From Algoriphagus sp. (GTDB lineage Bacteria > Bacteroidota > Bacteroidia > Cytophagales > Cyclobacteriaceae), in NCBI RefSeq assembly GCF_030694375.1, contig NZ_JAUXYL010000003.1, positions 1-64,000 of the forward strand: DNA of 64,000 nt. The letters are read 5' to 3'. Made by a program: the position numbers and the translations under genes. Below the pieces are notes generated by a model. It saw only the letters and a list, made by a program, of their open reading frames with translations, was not told the origin of the DNA and did no database searches. This document shows positions 28,878-37,352 of this stretch, in pieces (position 1 is the stretch's first letter; every line of letters begins with the position of its first letter).

Positions 28878-29261
28878 TTACAAGAGCTTATAAGGACGAT
28901 TGAATGCTTCTTGCCTCACTTTGAAATATATCGCAAGCTTCCTGATTACTTCTTTGGACAAACCCTTTTTATAATTTAAAATATCAGAAACATAGCCTTT
29001 GCTAATTCCTAGGATAGTTGTTAAATCCTGAGCTTTTAAATTATGATCCTTCAAAAAAGAGTGAAGCAAACTAATGGGATCATTTTCATGAAAAGTATTA
29101 CCGTTTTCATCATACTTCTCGATTAAAAGTGTGAGTAAGTCAATTTCATCCTGAACTTGTTCTATTTCTTGCTCTCTTAGCAAGTTTTCAAGTTGAATGC
29201 AATATTCCTTGTACTGATCGGCATTCTTAATGACTTTGTATTTAATCGAAGTAGTTTCCAT
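28878..29261 (-). CDS. higA: HigA-type antitoxin, XRE-family HTH protein
   Basis: 127 residues from METTSIKYKVI. The N-terminus is acidic and helical; the C-terminal half carries an XRE helix-turn-helix (LKAQDLTTILGISKGYVSDILNYKKGLSKEVIRKLAIYF) followed by FKVRQEAFNRPYKLL. It should neutralise the toxin encoded just upstream and autoregulate the pair. The frame could extend 20 codons into the toxin gene, but the ATG at 29261, 1 nt after the toxin stop, fits HigBA organisation. Confidence 0.88.
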   Translation of the reverse strand: METTSIKYKVIKNADQYKEYCIQLENLLREQEIEQVQDEIDLLTLLIEKYDENGNTFHENDPISLLHSFLKDHNLKAQDLTTILGISKGYVSDILNYKKGLSKEVIRKLAIYFKVRQEAFNRPYKLL

Positions 29262-29262
29262 T

Positions 29263-29595
29263 TTAATAAATATTGATTGTATACTGTACACCCTGATTGC
29301 AAATCTTGTCGTACTCAGCATGTGTTCCTATCCAACAAACAAATAAATGAACTTGCTTTGCACCGAAGAAATATTTGCAGATCAATCTGAAATTATTCCC
29401 ACCAATATCAAATATCACCCGATTACTACTATGGCCTAAAAGGTCAGCGGAGTTGAAGGTTTTCTTAATATCACTTGGATTTTCCCAGTTGGAAAACTTT
29501 ATCTTATCTACCCATTCCACCAATGAAGCTTTACTTCTCGGGTGATGTTGAGTAAACTCTTCTAAAGTTTGCTTTTTGATCAGATGAACTTTCAT
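29263..29595 (-). CDS. higB: HigB-type toxin
   Basis: 110 residues of the HigB/RelE-like mRNA interferase family: MKVHLIKKQTLEEFTQHHPR, then a central WENPSDIKKTFNSAD motif, NRVIFDIGGNNFRLICKYFF near residue 65, and LFVCWIGTHAEYDKI near the C-terminus, all typical of PF09907-like HigB. It precedes its antitoxin, the usual order for hig loci. An upstream ATG at 29625 would add 10 residues, but MKVHLIKK is the usual start. No truncation is seen. Confidence 0.88.
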   Translation of the reverse strand: MKVHLIKKQTLEEFTQHHPRSKASLVEWVDKIKFSNWENPSDIKKTFNSADLLGHSSNRVIFDIGGNNFRLICKYFFGAKQVHLFVCWIGTHAEYDKICNQGVQYTINIY

Positions 29596-29882
29596 TCGAT
29601 ACCAAATATAATCACTATAGTTCACAAAATGTGAACATTATTAAATAATAAAAACCCAATCACCAACTGGAATCGGTAAGAAAGGTGCTGTAAACTCACC
29701 AAAGAATTGATATTTTCTGCACTATTTCAATCAACTAATATCTTCTCTATTTGGAATTTTCGAGAAATACGAATGAAGGCACTCATATTGGCAGTGGAAA
29801 ATGAGCTAAAATCATCCTGACGGATAGATCCGAATGTCTTAATTCTTGGTTCTTGAGTCTAGTGTCTAAAATCTTGAATCTA
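29596..29882. other. spacer with GTCTAAAATCTTGAATCTA repeat
   Basis: No gene is visible. The right part (about 29835-29882) carries TTCTTGGTTCTTGAGTCTAG and CTAAAATCTTGAATCTA, similar to the repeat blocks at 28709 and 28807. The hig promoter must lie at the left end, but no convincing box is visible. Confidence 0.45.
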
Positions 29883-30965
29883 CTATTTCGAAAAATCTTC
29901 CGATTCCTGATTCAATACTTCATCAGTTAATGAACTTCCCGAATTAACCACAATACGATACCTAAACGTCACCAATTCCCCGTCTTTCAATTTAAAGTTC
30001 AACACTTCCTTACCGTTGCTCAGTGCCTTTTGTCCCAAGGTATTTGCGGCAAAAAGCCCATAACCTCGAGCATGCCAATAGGTTGGATAGCCAGGATTTT
30101 TTGGATGATCCACTATAGCCAGCGAAACTTTTTCATCGTTGATTTCTCCCGATAGATTCACCCATTTGCCACGTGTTCCCCATACATCATCCCCTTCGAT
30201 TCCTTCGCTGCTTCGGTACATTCCAGAGACACCTTCATTATTCAGAGTAGGGACAGTAGTGGCAATTCCATTTGCATCCGTAAACAGCTCAGGCTTGTTG
30301 CTTGGATGCTCCAACTCCCGTGCAACCCGGATTCCCAGCATTCCTTCTTTATTGTCTGTGAAAGAAATATCCTGTCCATGGGCCTTAAGCGTGGTAATAC
30401 GGTCTATGACACGCTTTTCCCCTACCGAACTAAAAATAAAACGGGTGGTCTCCTTCAATAAAATCCTCCCGTCCTGTGCGATCCAATCAGCTGCCACTTC
30501 CAATTCTGCTCCTTCCCGGCTTTCTTTGGTTCCCAAAATATCTGTGTGGACGATGGAACCATAGCCACTCTTTTTCTCGACAGGAATGGCATCAGAATTA
30601 TTCCAAAAGTCCAGCCCATTTACATCTCCATAATTAAACCAAAGGCCAATATGATGGGGATGATCCACACGCTCTCCCGGCCTTGGATCTAAGGGAAAAC
30701 CCCTCGTCAGATCATTTCCCTTAGCAGATTTAATGGGATAAAGAACAGGTTTGGCAATCGATTCAGGATACAGGTATGCCGTAAAAAGCGCACCATTTAC
30801 TAAGACTTCCACTTTCTTTTCGGCATCGTTTCTTACTAAAGTGACTGCACTTTTTTGATCCATGGAATTATCGGAATTAGCTGCATTTTCGCCTGAACAG
30901 CCGGAAATGGCCGAAGACATCAAAACTAAACCGGTCCAAAGACCGGCTTTAAGTTGATTCATCAT
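29883..30965 (-). CDS. PmoA-family (DUF6807-type) lipoprotein
   Basis: 360 residues with a lipoprotein signal (MMNQLKAGLWTGLVLMSSAISGCS, Cys23). The body matches the PmoA/DUF6807 family by KPVLYPIKSAKGNDLTRGFP, RVDHPHHIGLWFNYGDVNG, GMLGIRVARELEHPS, DVWGTRGKWVNLSG and YPTYWHARGYGLFAANTLG. The His-rich HPHH loop could bind a metal or sugar. These proteins accompany Gfo/Idh oxidoreductases in Bacteroidota sugar loci, as here (next gene upstream, 11-nt gap). The name PmoA is historical and does not imply methane oxidation. Confidence 0.85.
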   Translation of the reverse strand: MMNQLKAGLWTGLVLMSSAISGCSGENAANSDNSMDQKSAVTLVRNDAEKKVEVLVNGALFTAYLYPESIAKPVLYPIKSAKGNDLTRGFPLDPRPGERVDHPHHIGLWFNYGDVNGLDFWNNSDAIPVEKKSGYGSIVHTDILGTKESREGAELEVAADWIAQDGRILLKETTRFIFSSVGEKRVIDRITTLKAHGQDISFTDNKEGMLGIRVARELEHPSNKPELFTDANGIATTVPTLNNEGVSGMYRSSEGIEGDDVWGTRGKWVNLSGEINDEKVSLAIVDHPKNPGYPTYWHARGYGLFAANTLGQKALSNGKEVLNFKLKDGELVTFRYRIVVNSGSSLTDEVLNQESEDFSK

Positions 30966-30976
30966 AGTAGATAGGA

Positions 30977-32338
30977 TTAATATTGAAATACTTTACCACC
31001 TGCCAGTACTTCCTGCTTTTCCTCATCGAAGGTCACAAACTGGCCGGTTCGCAATGCAGCAGTAGTCATGATATTGGCGATGGAATGATTATATCCTGCC
31101 ATCACGTCTGCATTTGGCTTTTTGCGGGACCTGACGCATTCCATCCAATTGCGCATGTGTGCTGAGGTCATGTCGTCGGCACCGGTATTGGCTCCTGTTT
31201 CCACTTGGACAGCTTCGCCCAAAGCCATTTCAGGAAGCATGTTTTCCTTTAGCCCCATTCCTCTGGCTTGATTCGCACTGAGTCCTCCATTGGGAGATAT
31301 CCGATTCGTATCCAGATTGAGTTCGCCTCCATTGGAGTAATAAATCTCCTTGGTACCCCCTGCCGAATTGGTAAATCGGGAAGAATAAATTACTTGGAAG
31401 CCTTTGCTTGAGTCATTGAGCGGACCATAATCAAAGACAGCCGTCATGGTATCAAAATTTTGTCGACCGTCTTTCCAAAGGTAAATGCCCCCATTGGCTG
31501 CTACGCTTCGGGGATGCGGCAAGTCAGTAAACCAGTGCACCGTATCGATCTGATGCGCCATCCACTGTCCCGGAATACCGGAAGAATAGGGCCAGAACAG
31601 GCGGAATTCCAGGTATTTCCGCGGATCCCATTCCGTCTTGGGCCGGTTCATCTGATAGCGATCCCAGTCTGTATCTTCTTTCCGAATTTGACTGACTAGA
31701 TCTGCTCGCCTCCACCTGCCGGGTTGATTGACATTCCATGTCATTTCCACAGCCACGATATCTCCAAATTTTCCCGCTTTGATAAAGTCATGCGCCTGAT
31801 GATAATTGAGACCGCTTCGGCGCTGTGAACCTACCTGCACGATTTTTCCAGTACGGAGCACCGCTTCTTTGGCAGCACGGTTGTCAGCCATGGTTTCGGC
31901 AAAGGGCTTTTCCACATAGGCATCTCTTCCGGCCTCCACCGATTCCTTGCAATGAAGTGCATGCTGAAAATCTGCTGTACTGATAATCACCGCATCCACA
32001 TCTTTTCTATCATAGAGTTCATCATTATTTCGGGCGGTTGCTAGGGTCAAGCCGGTTTTATCTTTGACAAAAGCCACCGCTTCGTCCCGTCTTCTACTCC
32101 AGATATCCGAAACTGCGGTAAACTGAAAATTCATTTCCTTGGCATGAATCTGCATGGCAGGAACCAAGGCTCCCCGGCAGCGGTCTGAGAATCCGACGAT
32201 GCCTACATTGACCCGGTCATTGGCACCGATGATGCGACTGTAACTTTTTGGAGAAAAGGCCATGGCCCCAAAGCTGAGACCGGCTGTGGTGAGGGCTGAT
32301 TTTTTGAGAAAGTCTCTTCTGGATTGATCGTTGTTCAT
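30977..32338 (-). CDS. Tat-exported Gfo/Idh/MocA oxidoreductase
   Basis: About 453 residues with a twin-arginine signal (SRRDFLKKSALTTAGLSFGA). The Rossmann start is VNVGIVGFSDRCRGALVP, and VEKPFAETM carries the EKP motif. The catalytic region includes MAHQIDTVHWFTDLPHPRSV, and the C-terminal domain is long, as in exported family members that act on glycosides via NAD-linked ketone intermediates. A frame extends 40 codons further upstream, but that part is encoded by TTCGAATCTCAAATTC-type repeat text and is rejected. It lies 11 nt before the DUF6807 gene in the same direction. Confidence 0.88.
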   Translation of the reverse strand: MNNDQSRRDFLKKSALTTAGLSFGAMAFSPKSYSRIIGANDRVNVGIVGFSDRCRGALVPAMQIHAKEMNFQFTAVSDIWSRRRDEAVAFVKDKTGLTLATARNNDELYDRKDVDAVIISTADFQHALHCKESVEAGRDAYVEKPFAETMADNRAAKEAVLRTGKIVQVGSQRRSGLNYHQAHDFIKAGKFGDIVAVEMTWNVNQPGRWRRADLVSQIRKEDTDWDRYQMNRPKTEWDPRKYLEFRLFWPYSSGIPGQWMAHQIDTVHWFTDLPHPRSVAANGGIYLWKDGRQNFDTMTAVFDYGPLNDSSKGFQVIYSSRFTNSAGGTKEIYYSNGGELNLDTNRISPNGGLSANQARGMGLKENMLPEMALGEAVQVETGANTGADDMTSAHMRNWMECVRSRKKPNADVMAGYNHSIANIMTTAALRTGQFVTFDEEKQEVLAGGKVFQY

Positions 32339-32364
32339 GGAATGATGGGTTTGTTGTTTTATTT

Positions 32365-32455
32365 GTCCGATGTCCGATTTCGGATGTCGGATGTTCGGAA
32401 TTTGATATTCGAAATTCAGAATTTGAGATTCGAAACTCAATATTTTCCGAATCCT
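32365..32455. repeat. GATTTCGGATGTCGG/TTCGAAATTC low-complexity repeat
   Basis: GTCCGATGTCCGATTTCGG and GATATTCGAAATTCAG words fill the spacer upstream of the Tat oxidoreductase. The text resembles the spacers at 12420-12555 and 16443-16600. It happens to be open in one frame, which artificially lengthens the neighbouring gene. Confidence 0.6.
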
Positions 32456-32503
32456 CACTGATTCACTATTTACAAAATAACTATTAACTATTATTTCCTA
32501 CTA

Positions 32504-33394
32504 CTACCCTTTGGACTGAGCTACAAGCGCATTGAACAACTCAAGCTGCTCCTTCAGTGCCACAACCCGATCTGTAGGTTGAGACCGTGCTTCCATCAGT
32601 ATCCAGCCTTCGTAATTCATTCCACCAAAGAGCCTGAACAGCTCTGGGTAGGGATAATCCCCGATATTGAATTCCCGGACGTGAACCGTATCACCAAACC
32701 ATTTTTTAACACTGTGAAAATTGGCTTCCAAGCCGGGGGGTAGTAAATCTTCCGGATTACAGTTCCAGCAGATCTTGACATTCGGTTCGGTCACCTGATC
32801 AAAAATCGCTTTCATCACCGGCAATTCTTGGGTCAGATGTCCGTGAACTTCCACGCGGATCAGCTGCCCGTAATCTTGGGCAAATTTCCCGACCTCATTA
32901 AAGGAAGTTGCAATCTGAGCAATGGTCTTTTCCTTGGGAATTCCCTCGGGAAGCGTATTGGGCTTGACTTTGATTCCGGTAGAACCGATATCGTGACAAA
33001 GCTTAATGTAGGCTTTCGTTCCTTCAATATTCTCTTTGAGTTTGGCAGGATCAGGGCTGTGGTATTCGTAGTTACTACCATATCCGAGACAAGTCACGGT
33101 GCTATCTGCAAAGCGCTTTTTAACTTCCTCACGCTGGGAAGGGCTCAGGTTGATTTCCACCGCATGGGCATGCTGAGTACGGAGTTCTACACCCAAAACC
33201 CCCGATTTTTCACAGTTTGCGATCAAGGTGGGAAGATCCCAATCTTTGGCCCACTCGTAGGTGACAAGGCCAAATTTCATTCCTGACATTTTCCCATTGG
33301 GAAAAGCCGGAAGATGGGGAAGTGCTACGAAACCCACTCCGGCAGCAATTGATTTCAGAAGAAAGTTTCTTCTGGACAAGTCCTTTTCAATCAT
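32504..33394 (-). CDS. Tat-exported sugar phosphate isomerase/epimerase-like protein
   Basis: 296 residues with a twin-arginine signal (LSRRNFLLKSIAAGVGFVALP). The rest is an AP-endonuclease-2-like TIM barrel of the xylose isomerase superfamily: GMKFGLVTYEWAKDW, GVLGVELRTQHAHAVE, IKVKPNTLP, IRVEVHGHLTQELPVMKAI, ICWNCNPEDLL and GWILMEARSQPT, with the Glu, His and Asp metal ligands expected of the fold. It probably isomerises or epimerises a sugar in the periplasm together with the neighbouring Tat oxidoreductase. The substrate cannot be read from the sequence. Confidence 0.85.
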   Translation of the reverse strand: MIEKDLSRRNFLLKSIAAGVGFVALPHLPAFPNGKMSGMKFGLVTYEWAKDWDLPTLIANCEKSGVLGVELRTQHAHAVEINLSPSQREEVKKRFADSTVTCLGYGSNYEYHSPDPAKLKENIEGTKAYIKLCHDIGSTGIKVKPNTLPEGIPKEKTIAQIATSFNEVGKFAQDYGQLIRVEVHGHLTQELPVMKAIFDQVTEPNVKICWNCNPEDLLPPGLEANFHSVKKWFGDTVHVREFNIGDYPYPELFRLFGGMNYEGWILMEARSQPTDRVVALKEQLELFNALVAQSKG

Positions 33395-33737
33395 ACACTT
33401 AATGATACCAATAAAAATGCGGACATGAGTCCTGAAAGGGGCTTAATCTTCGGAAACGATTGAGGAGAAATTGAAGTAGATGAAGGCCTAGAATGGAGTA
33501 AGTTTAATTTAAGATTTGGTTTTCGGTATCAATTAGCTCAAAATTTCAAAATAAAAAAAGGAGTGAAAGCTGACCATTTTAAGCTCTATGACCACTTTAC
33601 CCGACAACAAACGACTACAATCGAATACAAACGACTAGCTACCGACTTCTTTTTTGGCCTCTCCCCAACTTTGGTCCATCAGTTATCCTCTAGCGGAAAT
33701 TGTTAATCAAATCTTTCACACTTAACATTTTAAAATC
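33395..33737. other. divergent spacer before ssb
   Basis: No coding region is seen. It contains a short CGACTAC-like repeat block (ACGACTACAATCGAATACAA, about 33608-33642). It must contain promoters for the leftward sugar genes and for ssb, but I see no clear -7/-33 pair. Confidence 0.45.
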
Positions 33738-34106
33738 ATGAACACGCTAAGAAACAAAGTTCAGCTCATCGGTAACCTGGGTGCCAAAGTAGAATTGAAA
33801 ACCCTCGAGTCCGGCAAAGTCGTAGGTCACGTCACCATTGCAACGAATGAATCCTACAAAAACCAAAACGGTGAAAAGGTCACCGAAACCACCTGGCACA
33901 ACCTGGTCATCTGGGGCAAGCAGGCAGAAATTCTGGCCAAGTACACTGACAAGGGTTCGGAAGTAGGCGTCGAAGGCAAGCTCACAAATCGCACTTACAC
34001 CGATAAAAATGGTGAGAAAAAATACTTCACCGAAGTTGTCGTCAATGACTTTCTTTTGATGGGATCGCCAAAGTCAAAAAAAGCTGAGGCCGATATGCCG
34101 TTTTAA
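33738..34106 (+). CDS. ssb: single-stranded DNA-binding protein
   Basis: 122 residues. An OB fold starts with NTLRNKVQLIGNLGAKVELK, then SGKVVGHVTIATNESYKN, TWHNLVIWGKQAEILAKYTDKGSEVGVEGKL and NRTYTDKNGEKKYFTEVVV, and the acidic tip ADMPF recruits partner proteins. The linker between fold and tip is very short, so this is a compact SSB and possibly a second copy rather than the replication SSB. It stands alone with a strong terminator 27 nt downstream. Confidence 0.93.
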   Translation: MNTLRNKVQLIGNLGAKVELKTLESGKVVGHVTIATNESYKNQNGEKVTETTWHNLVIWGKQAEILAKYTDKGSEVGVEGKLTNRTYTDKNGEKKYFTEVVVNDFLLMGSPKSKKAEADMPF

Positions 34107-34133
34107 ATGCTTTTAGTATCCTCGTTCAAAACC

Positions 34134-34168
34134 AAGCCCTTTCGGTCCAGAATCGAAAGGGCTTTTTG
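34134..34168 (+). terminator. Rho-independent terminator of ssb
   Basis: AAGCCCTTTCG (34134-34144) and CGAAAGGGCTT (34154-34164) form a perfect 11-bp stem with a 9-nt loop, followed by a T run. Confidence 0.88.
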
Positions 34169-34199
34169 GGTTTATTCCAATTGGTTCGATACTCTGGTG

Positions 34200-34310
34200 C
34201 AAGTCTCCAGACCTGCCTCGCCGTCAGGCAAGCTTGAACCAACCTAAATGAAGTCTCCCGACAAACAAAAGTTCGACACCCTTCGGGCCTGCCTGCCGGC
34301 AAAGGCAGGG
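34200..34310. repeat. REP-like palindromes left of the RAYT gene
   Basis: It contains TCTGGTGCAAGTCTCCAGA (5-bp arms), CTGCCTCGCCGTCAGGCAAG, and GTTCGACACCCTTCGGGCC followed by TGCCTGCCGGCAAAGGCAGG. GTTCGACACCCTTCGGG recurs at 34916-34932 on the other side of the transposase gene. Confidence 0.7.
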
Positions 34311-34393
34311 TCGAACCTTTCAATAACCCTAGGTGAAACCTAGGGAAATGGCGGTCAAAATGATGGTGGTCAACCCCGAAGTGGGTTGAACTT
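34311..34393. repeat. left 83-nt direct repeat flanking the RAYT gene
   Basis: This 83-nt unit has the same length and order as 35092-35174: TCGAACCTTTCAATA, CCCTAGGTGAAACCTAGGG, about 25 variable bases, then a CAACCCCGAAGTGGGTTG palindrome and AACTT. It abuts the transposase stop codon (34392-34394). Confidence 0.88.
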
Positions 34394-34838
34394 ACAAGAG
34401 GTATTTCTCATCAAATTCAATTTCATATTCCTTCAAAAGTTGCTTGAATTCATCCAAAAAAGAGATTTTTAGATGGTGTTCCTCCTGATTTTTAATGTAG
34501 TTGATCAGCCGTTCTTTTGCTTTAATGGATTCTGTAAAAGCTCCGTAGCCATCCTGCCAGCCTTTAAAGTTGGGGAAAAAACCTTCTCCATAAATAAATT
34601 CATCCGCGGCCAATTTGATGTCCTTGACCAAAGTAGAAATCGCAATCGTCGGATGTATATGGGTCAAAATATGAAGGTGATCTTCTACCCCATTGATGCG
34701 ATAGAGGTGGCAGTTTTTGTTGGTAAGGAGATTGTGGATGTAGGCAAATAGCCTCTTTTTTTGGTCAGGAACTATGGTTGGTTCCCGGTGCTTGGTGGAG
34801 AAAACTAGGTGGTAGATTAGTTGTGTGTGCGTTGCCAT
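34392..34838 (-). CDS. RAYT / TnpA_REP-type Y1 transposase
   Basis: 148 residues of the IS200/IS605 Y1 superfamily: MATHTQLIYHLVFSTKHREP at the start, the HUH pair in VEDHLHILTHIHPT (His54, His56), and the probable catalytic Tyr98 in FKGWQDGYGAFTES. It is single-gene sized, has no TnpB, and is surrounded by REP-like palindromes, which identifies the REP-associated (RAYT) subgroup. It would nick single-stranded DNA at hairpin repeats. The frame extends 20 codons upstream, but MATHTQLIYHLVFSTK is the family start. All key residues are present, so it could be active. Confidence 0.9.
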   Translation of the reverse strand: MATHTQLIYHLVFSTKHREPTIVPDQKKRLFAYIHNLLTNKNCHLYRINGVEDHLHILTHIHPTIAISTLVKDIKLAADEFIYGEGFFPNFKGWQDGYGAFTESIKAKERLINYIKNQEEHHLKISFLDEFKQLLKEYEIEFDEKYLL

Positions 34839-35091
34839 AAAAAAGAATTTAGTGAAAAAAGGATAAAGGAATTTCGGGAAATTGATTTGTAAAGGCAATT
34901 GCGGACTTAAAAAAGTTCGACACCCTTCGGGGTCGGGGGGATAGTCACACCTGATTTATTATCCACGGGTTGCACCCGCGGCTATTGAGAAGTTAGACCC
35001 CGTTCGGGGTCGGGAATCTGACAGTTTGAAATCGAAACAAAAGTGCGAATTGATAAAACAATGATCGGGAAAATTAACGATCCTGAAAGGA
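34839..35091. repeat. REP-like palindromes right of the RAYT gene
   Basis: Hairpins in order: GTTCGACACCCTTCGGGGTC (34916-34935), a CCACGGGTTGCACCCGCGG palindrome near 34963-34982, GACCCCGTTCGGGGTC (34997-35012), and GATCCTGAAAGGATC (about 35079-35093). The last leads directly into the second 83-nt unit. No gene is visible. Confidence 0.75.
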
Positions 35092-35174
35092 TCGAACCTT
35101 TCAATAGCCCTAGGTGAAACCTAGGGAAAAGTGTAAACGACAACGAGGACGACAACCCTGAAAGGGTTGAACTT
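35092..35174. repeat. right 83-nt direct repeat flanking the RAYT gene
   Basis: Same orientation and length as 34311-34393, sharing TCGAACCTTTCAATA, CCCTAGGTGAAACCTAGGG and a terminal CAACCCTGAAAGGGTTGAACTT-type hairpin (written here across its two arms CAACCCT and AGGGTTG). The interior of about 25 nt differs. Confidence 0.88.
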
Positions 35175-35293
35175 GAGGGAAATGGAATTACAAATTACAA
35201 AAGATAGAAAGAGAAGATGCAATCTCACGCTTTGTGAGGGCAACAAGGTATTGAAGACTTTTAGTCAATTTTTGAAAAATCTATTCGGCCTAT

Positions 35294-35860
35294 TTATTTT
35301 ACTTTCAGCGAAATTTCATCAAAATAAACCGTTCCGGTAGTCAATGATGGAAAATATAAATTTACTTTAATAAAATCTGCATCAGCAGGAAAATCATCTA
35401 AAGTGGCCCTAACAAGCGTCCAATCGAAACTACCCTGCAAATTTAAACTCACGCCGGCAGAGCCATTTCGATCACTTGCAGGATAGGCCCGAAATGCGAC
35501 TCCCACTCTGCCCTCAGTCCTATTCTTGACATTAACCCCCTTAATGAATGCTGTCAGCTCAACACTACTTCCCGGGCTAGGCATAGGTCCAGAATAAGTT
35601 TGTGTCCAATTTCCAATGGGAGAGATCAAACTATCCAGATTTTCGATAAACAAGGATCGATTTCCAGTCATAAACACCTCATTGCTCACGCCTATTTCGA
35701 TATCCCCCAATTGGGAGTTTGTCCATGGAAAGACCGAATCAGGATAGAAGGATAGATTGGAATTCGTTAATAATTCTGTCCCTGACGGAAGGATGTCATC
35801 ACCAGTACAAGCTACCAGCAGAAGGAATAAGATCGATTTAAAAGCAACTTTTTTAACCAT
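35294..35860 (-). CDS. lipoprotein with carbohydrate-binding-like beta-sandwich
   Basis: 188 residues with a lipoprotein signal (MVKKVAFKSILFLLLVAC, Cys18). The mature part reads ELLTNSNLSFYPDSVFPWT, WTQTYSGPMPSPGSSVELTAFIKG and a closing GTVYFDEISLKV, which is the pattern of CBM4/9-type or galactose-binding-like jelly-roll domains. No catalytic residues are evident. It stands alone between REP-rich spacers; its partner is unknown. Surface glycan binding is the simplest reading, held loosely. Confidence 0.7.
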   Translation of the reverse strand: MVKKVAFKSILFLLLVACTGDDILPSGTELLTNSNLSFYPDSVFPWTNSQLGDIEIGVSNEVFMTGNRSLFIENLDSLISPIGNWTQTYSGPMPSPGSSVELTAFIKGVNVKNRTEGRVGVAFRAYPASDRNGSAGVSLNLQGSFDWTLVRATLDDFPADADFIKVNLYFPSLTTGTVYFDEISLKVK

Positions 35861-36350
35861 AATTTCTGATCAGTTTCACCGATGATAATTACTAAAATGG
35901 CAATTATTGTTTAAAAATCAATGAATTAGGTAGAGGAGAAATGATATGCACCGTCCCTAAGGGACTCCCAAAACCAGATCTTATCCTTTTTCCCAGCCGT
36001 TAAAACGGCTGGCAAGGATATGGGTCGTCGCTACACGACTATAAAATATTGTCTTCATAGACTTATTTTAGTTAGAAAAAATGCCGTAGGCATGACCGAT
36101 CAGCTAGCCAGCCAATTCATTGGCTGGATTAGAGGTTAAGATGTTTTGGAAAATGCCGTAGGCATGGACGATAGAATTTCAGAGAAAAATGGAATTACAA
36201 ATTCCAAAAAATATTAGGGTAGGATAAGCCGTAAGGAAACAAACCAGCGGATTGTTTTAGGCTTAGGCCAGCATGTAGGGTAGGCAAATTACACCCAGCG
36301 TCAACAGAACTTCAAAGCTAAAAGACAATAGACTACGCCGAGATGTAGGA
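35861..36350. repeat. REP-like palindrome field
   Basis: No gene is visible. Palindromes present are GTCCCTAAGGGAC (about 35954-35966), CAGCCGTTAAAACGGCTG (about 35994-36011), a GTCGT...ACGAC pair near 36027-36040, ATGCCGTAGGCAT (36081-36093), CCAGCCAATTCATTGGCTGG (about 36108-36127) and a second ATGCCGTAGGCAT (36153-36165). These differ in word from the set flanking the RAYT gene but share the short-arm hairpin style. Confidence 0.75.
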
Positions 36351-37346
36351 TTAAAGTCTATTCTTTAATTCTTCCAATCCATCGAAATAATCTTTTAATC
36401 TTGGATTGTCCTCATCTTCATTAACGGCATCATAAACATTTGAAATTATGTACAGCAATAATGAAATTACTTTAAAGCTTTTTGTTTCATCATTCATTTC
36501 CATATCCTCACCGTGAAGAATTCTGTTTCTACTGAAAATCTTTGGATGTTCTAAAGCCTCCGAAAAATTAGCTCCAAAATATTCTTCTCTCTTTAGTGGA
36601 GATAACATTAGATGATGAAGTCCTTCTTTTCCCGACTGCTGAATTTCTTCTAACCAAGATTGGGGATTCTTCTTTTTTACTTTTGAAAACAATTCTTTGC
36701 TTGTAAGTTCTCGAAAAATCCCATCTATCTGCGGTAATAAAACTGATATTGAAGATATATAATCTTTTGATCTATGATGTTTAAATGATTTTTTTAATGC
36801 TTCAATTCTATGCGGGAACCTTTGAATTGCAAGTTTTTCAATAGAAAAAATATTTTGTCTAAGAATTTCTATATTGGATTCATCTGAGAAGATTGATTCA
36901 TCTAGATCACCTTGTATATTTATTTTTATATAATTGTTTATAAACCAACCGTTTTCTATTAATCTCTCACTAACCAATTGAAATTTTGGCCAGATATTCT
37001 CAAACATTAATGCCATCATACCATAAGCTAATCCATTTGAAAACTCATTTGCATTTTCCTCGCTTAAATCTGGGAAAACCTTTTGAATATTAAATAATTT
37101 TTCTAATACTCCTTCTAAATATTTTTTCTCCAAATGCTCGTTTATTTCTTTTCGTTCTTTCCAAATTTTTAAAAATAATTTAGGCGAAAGATAAACTATG
37201 TATAAAAAACCCCAAATACTTATTACTATCCTGCCTATCATTGAAAGATTTTTTAGATATCTCTCATAGCCCTCCAAATAAATATTCTTCAAATAAAGAA
37301 AAAATATTTTACCTACAGAATATTTTTTAAAACCAATTGTAGACAT
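36351..37346 (-). CDS. membrane-anchored protein with HEPN-like R-x4-H motif
   Basis: 331 residues, AT-rich. A hydrophobic segment (about 36-62, IGRIVISIWGFLYIVYLSPKLF) suggests membrane anchoring. The rest is helical: a middle part rich in acidic and aromatic residues, SSISVLLPQIDGIFRELTSK, and then PKIFSRNRILHGEDMEMND with Arg273-x4-His278, followed by SFKVISLLLYIISNVYDAV. An R-x4-6-H motif between two helices is the catalytic signature of HEPN ribonucleases, many of which are abortive-infection effectors. The ATG lies 6 nt after the stop of the restriction-modification gene, so it is the second gene of that operon. I do not recognise a named family; nuclease activity is inferred. Confidence 0.72.
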   Translation of the reverse strand: MSTIGFKKYSVGKIFFLYLKNIYLEGYERYLKNLSMIGRIVISIWGFLYIVYLSPKLFLKIWKERKEINEHLEKKYLEGVLEKLFNIQKVFPDLSEENANEFSNGLAYGMMALMFENIWPKFQLVSERLIENGWFINNYIKINIQGDLDESIFSDESNIEILRQNIFSIEKLAIQRFPHRIEALKKSFKHHRSKDYISSISVLLPQIDGIFRELTSKELFSKVKKKNPQSWLEEIQQSGKEGLHHLMLSPLKREEYFGANFSEALEHPKIFSRNRILHGEDMEMNDETKSFKVISLLLYIISNVYDAVNEDEDNPRLKDYFDGLEELKNRL

Positions 37347-37352
37347 AGAAAT

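Noticed and set aside
32339..32458. 40-residue N-terminal extension of the Tat oxidoreductase
   Set aside because: It is encoded by repeat text, and the Tat signal must be at the N-terminus.
33738..34106. ssb as part of the defence operon
   Set aside because: It is on the opposite strand, has its own strong terminator and is separated by the RAYT region.
34183..34330. tRNA-like GGTTCGA words
   Set aside because: They belong to REP hairpins; no acceptor stem or anticodon arm can be drawn.
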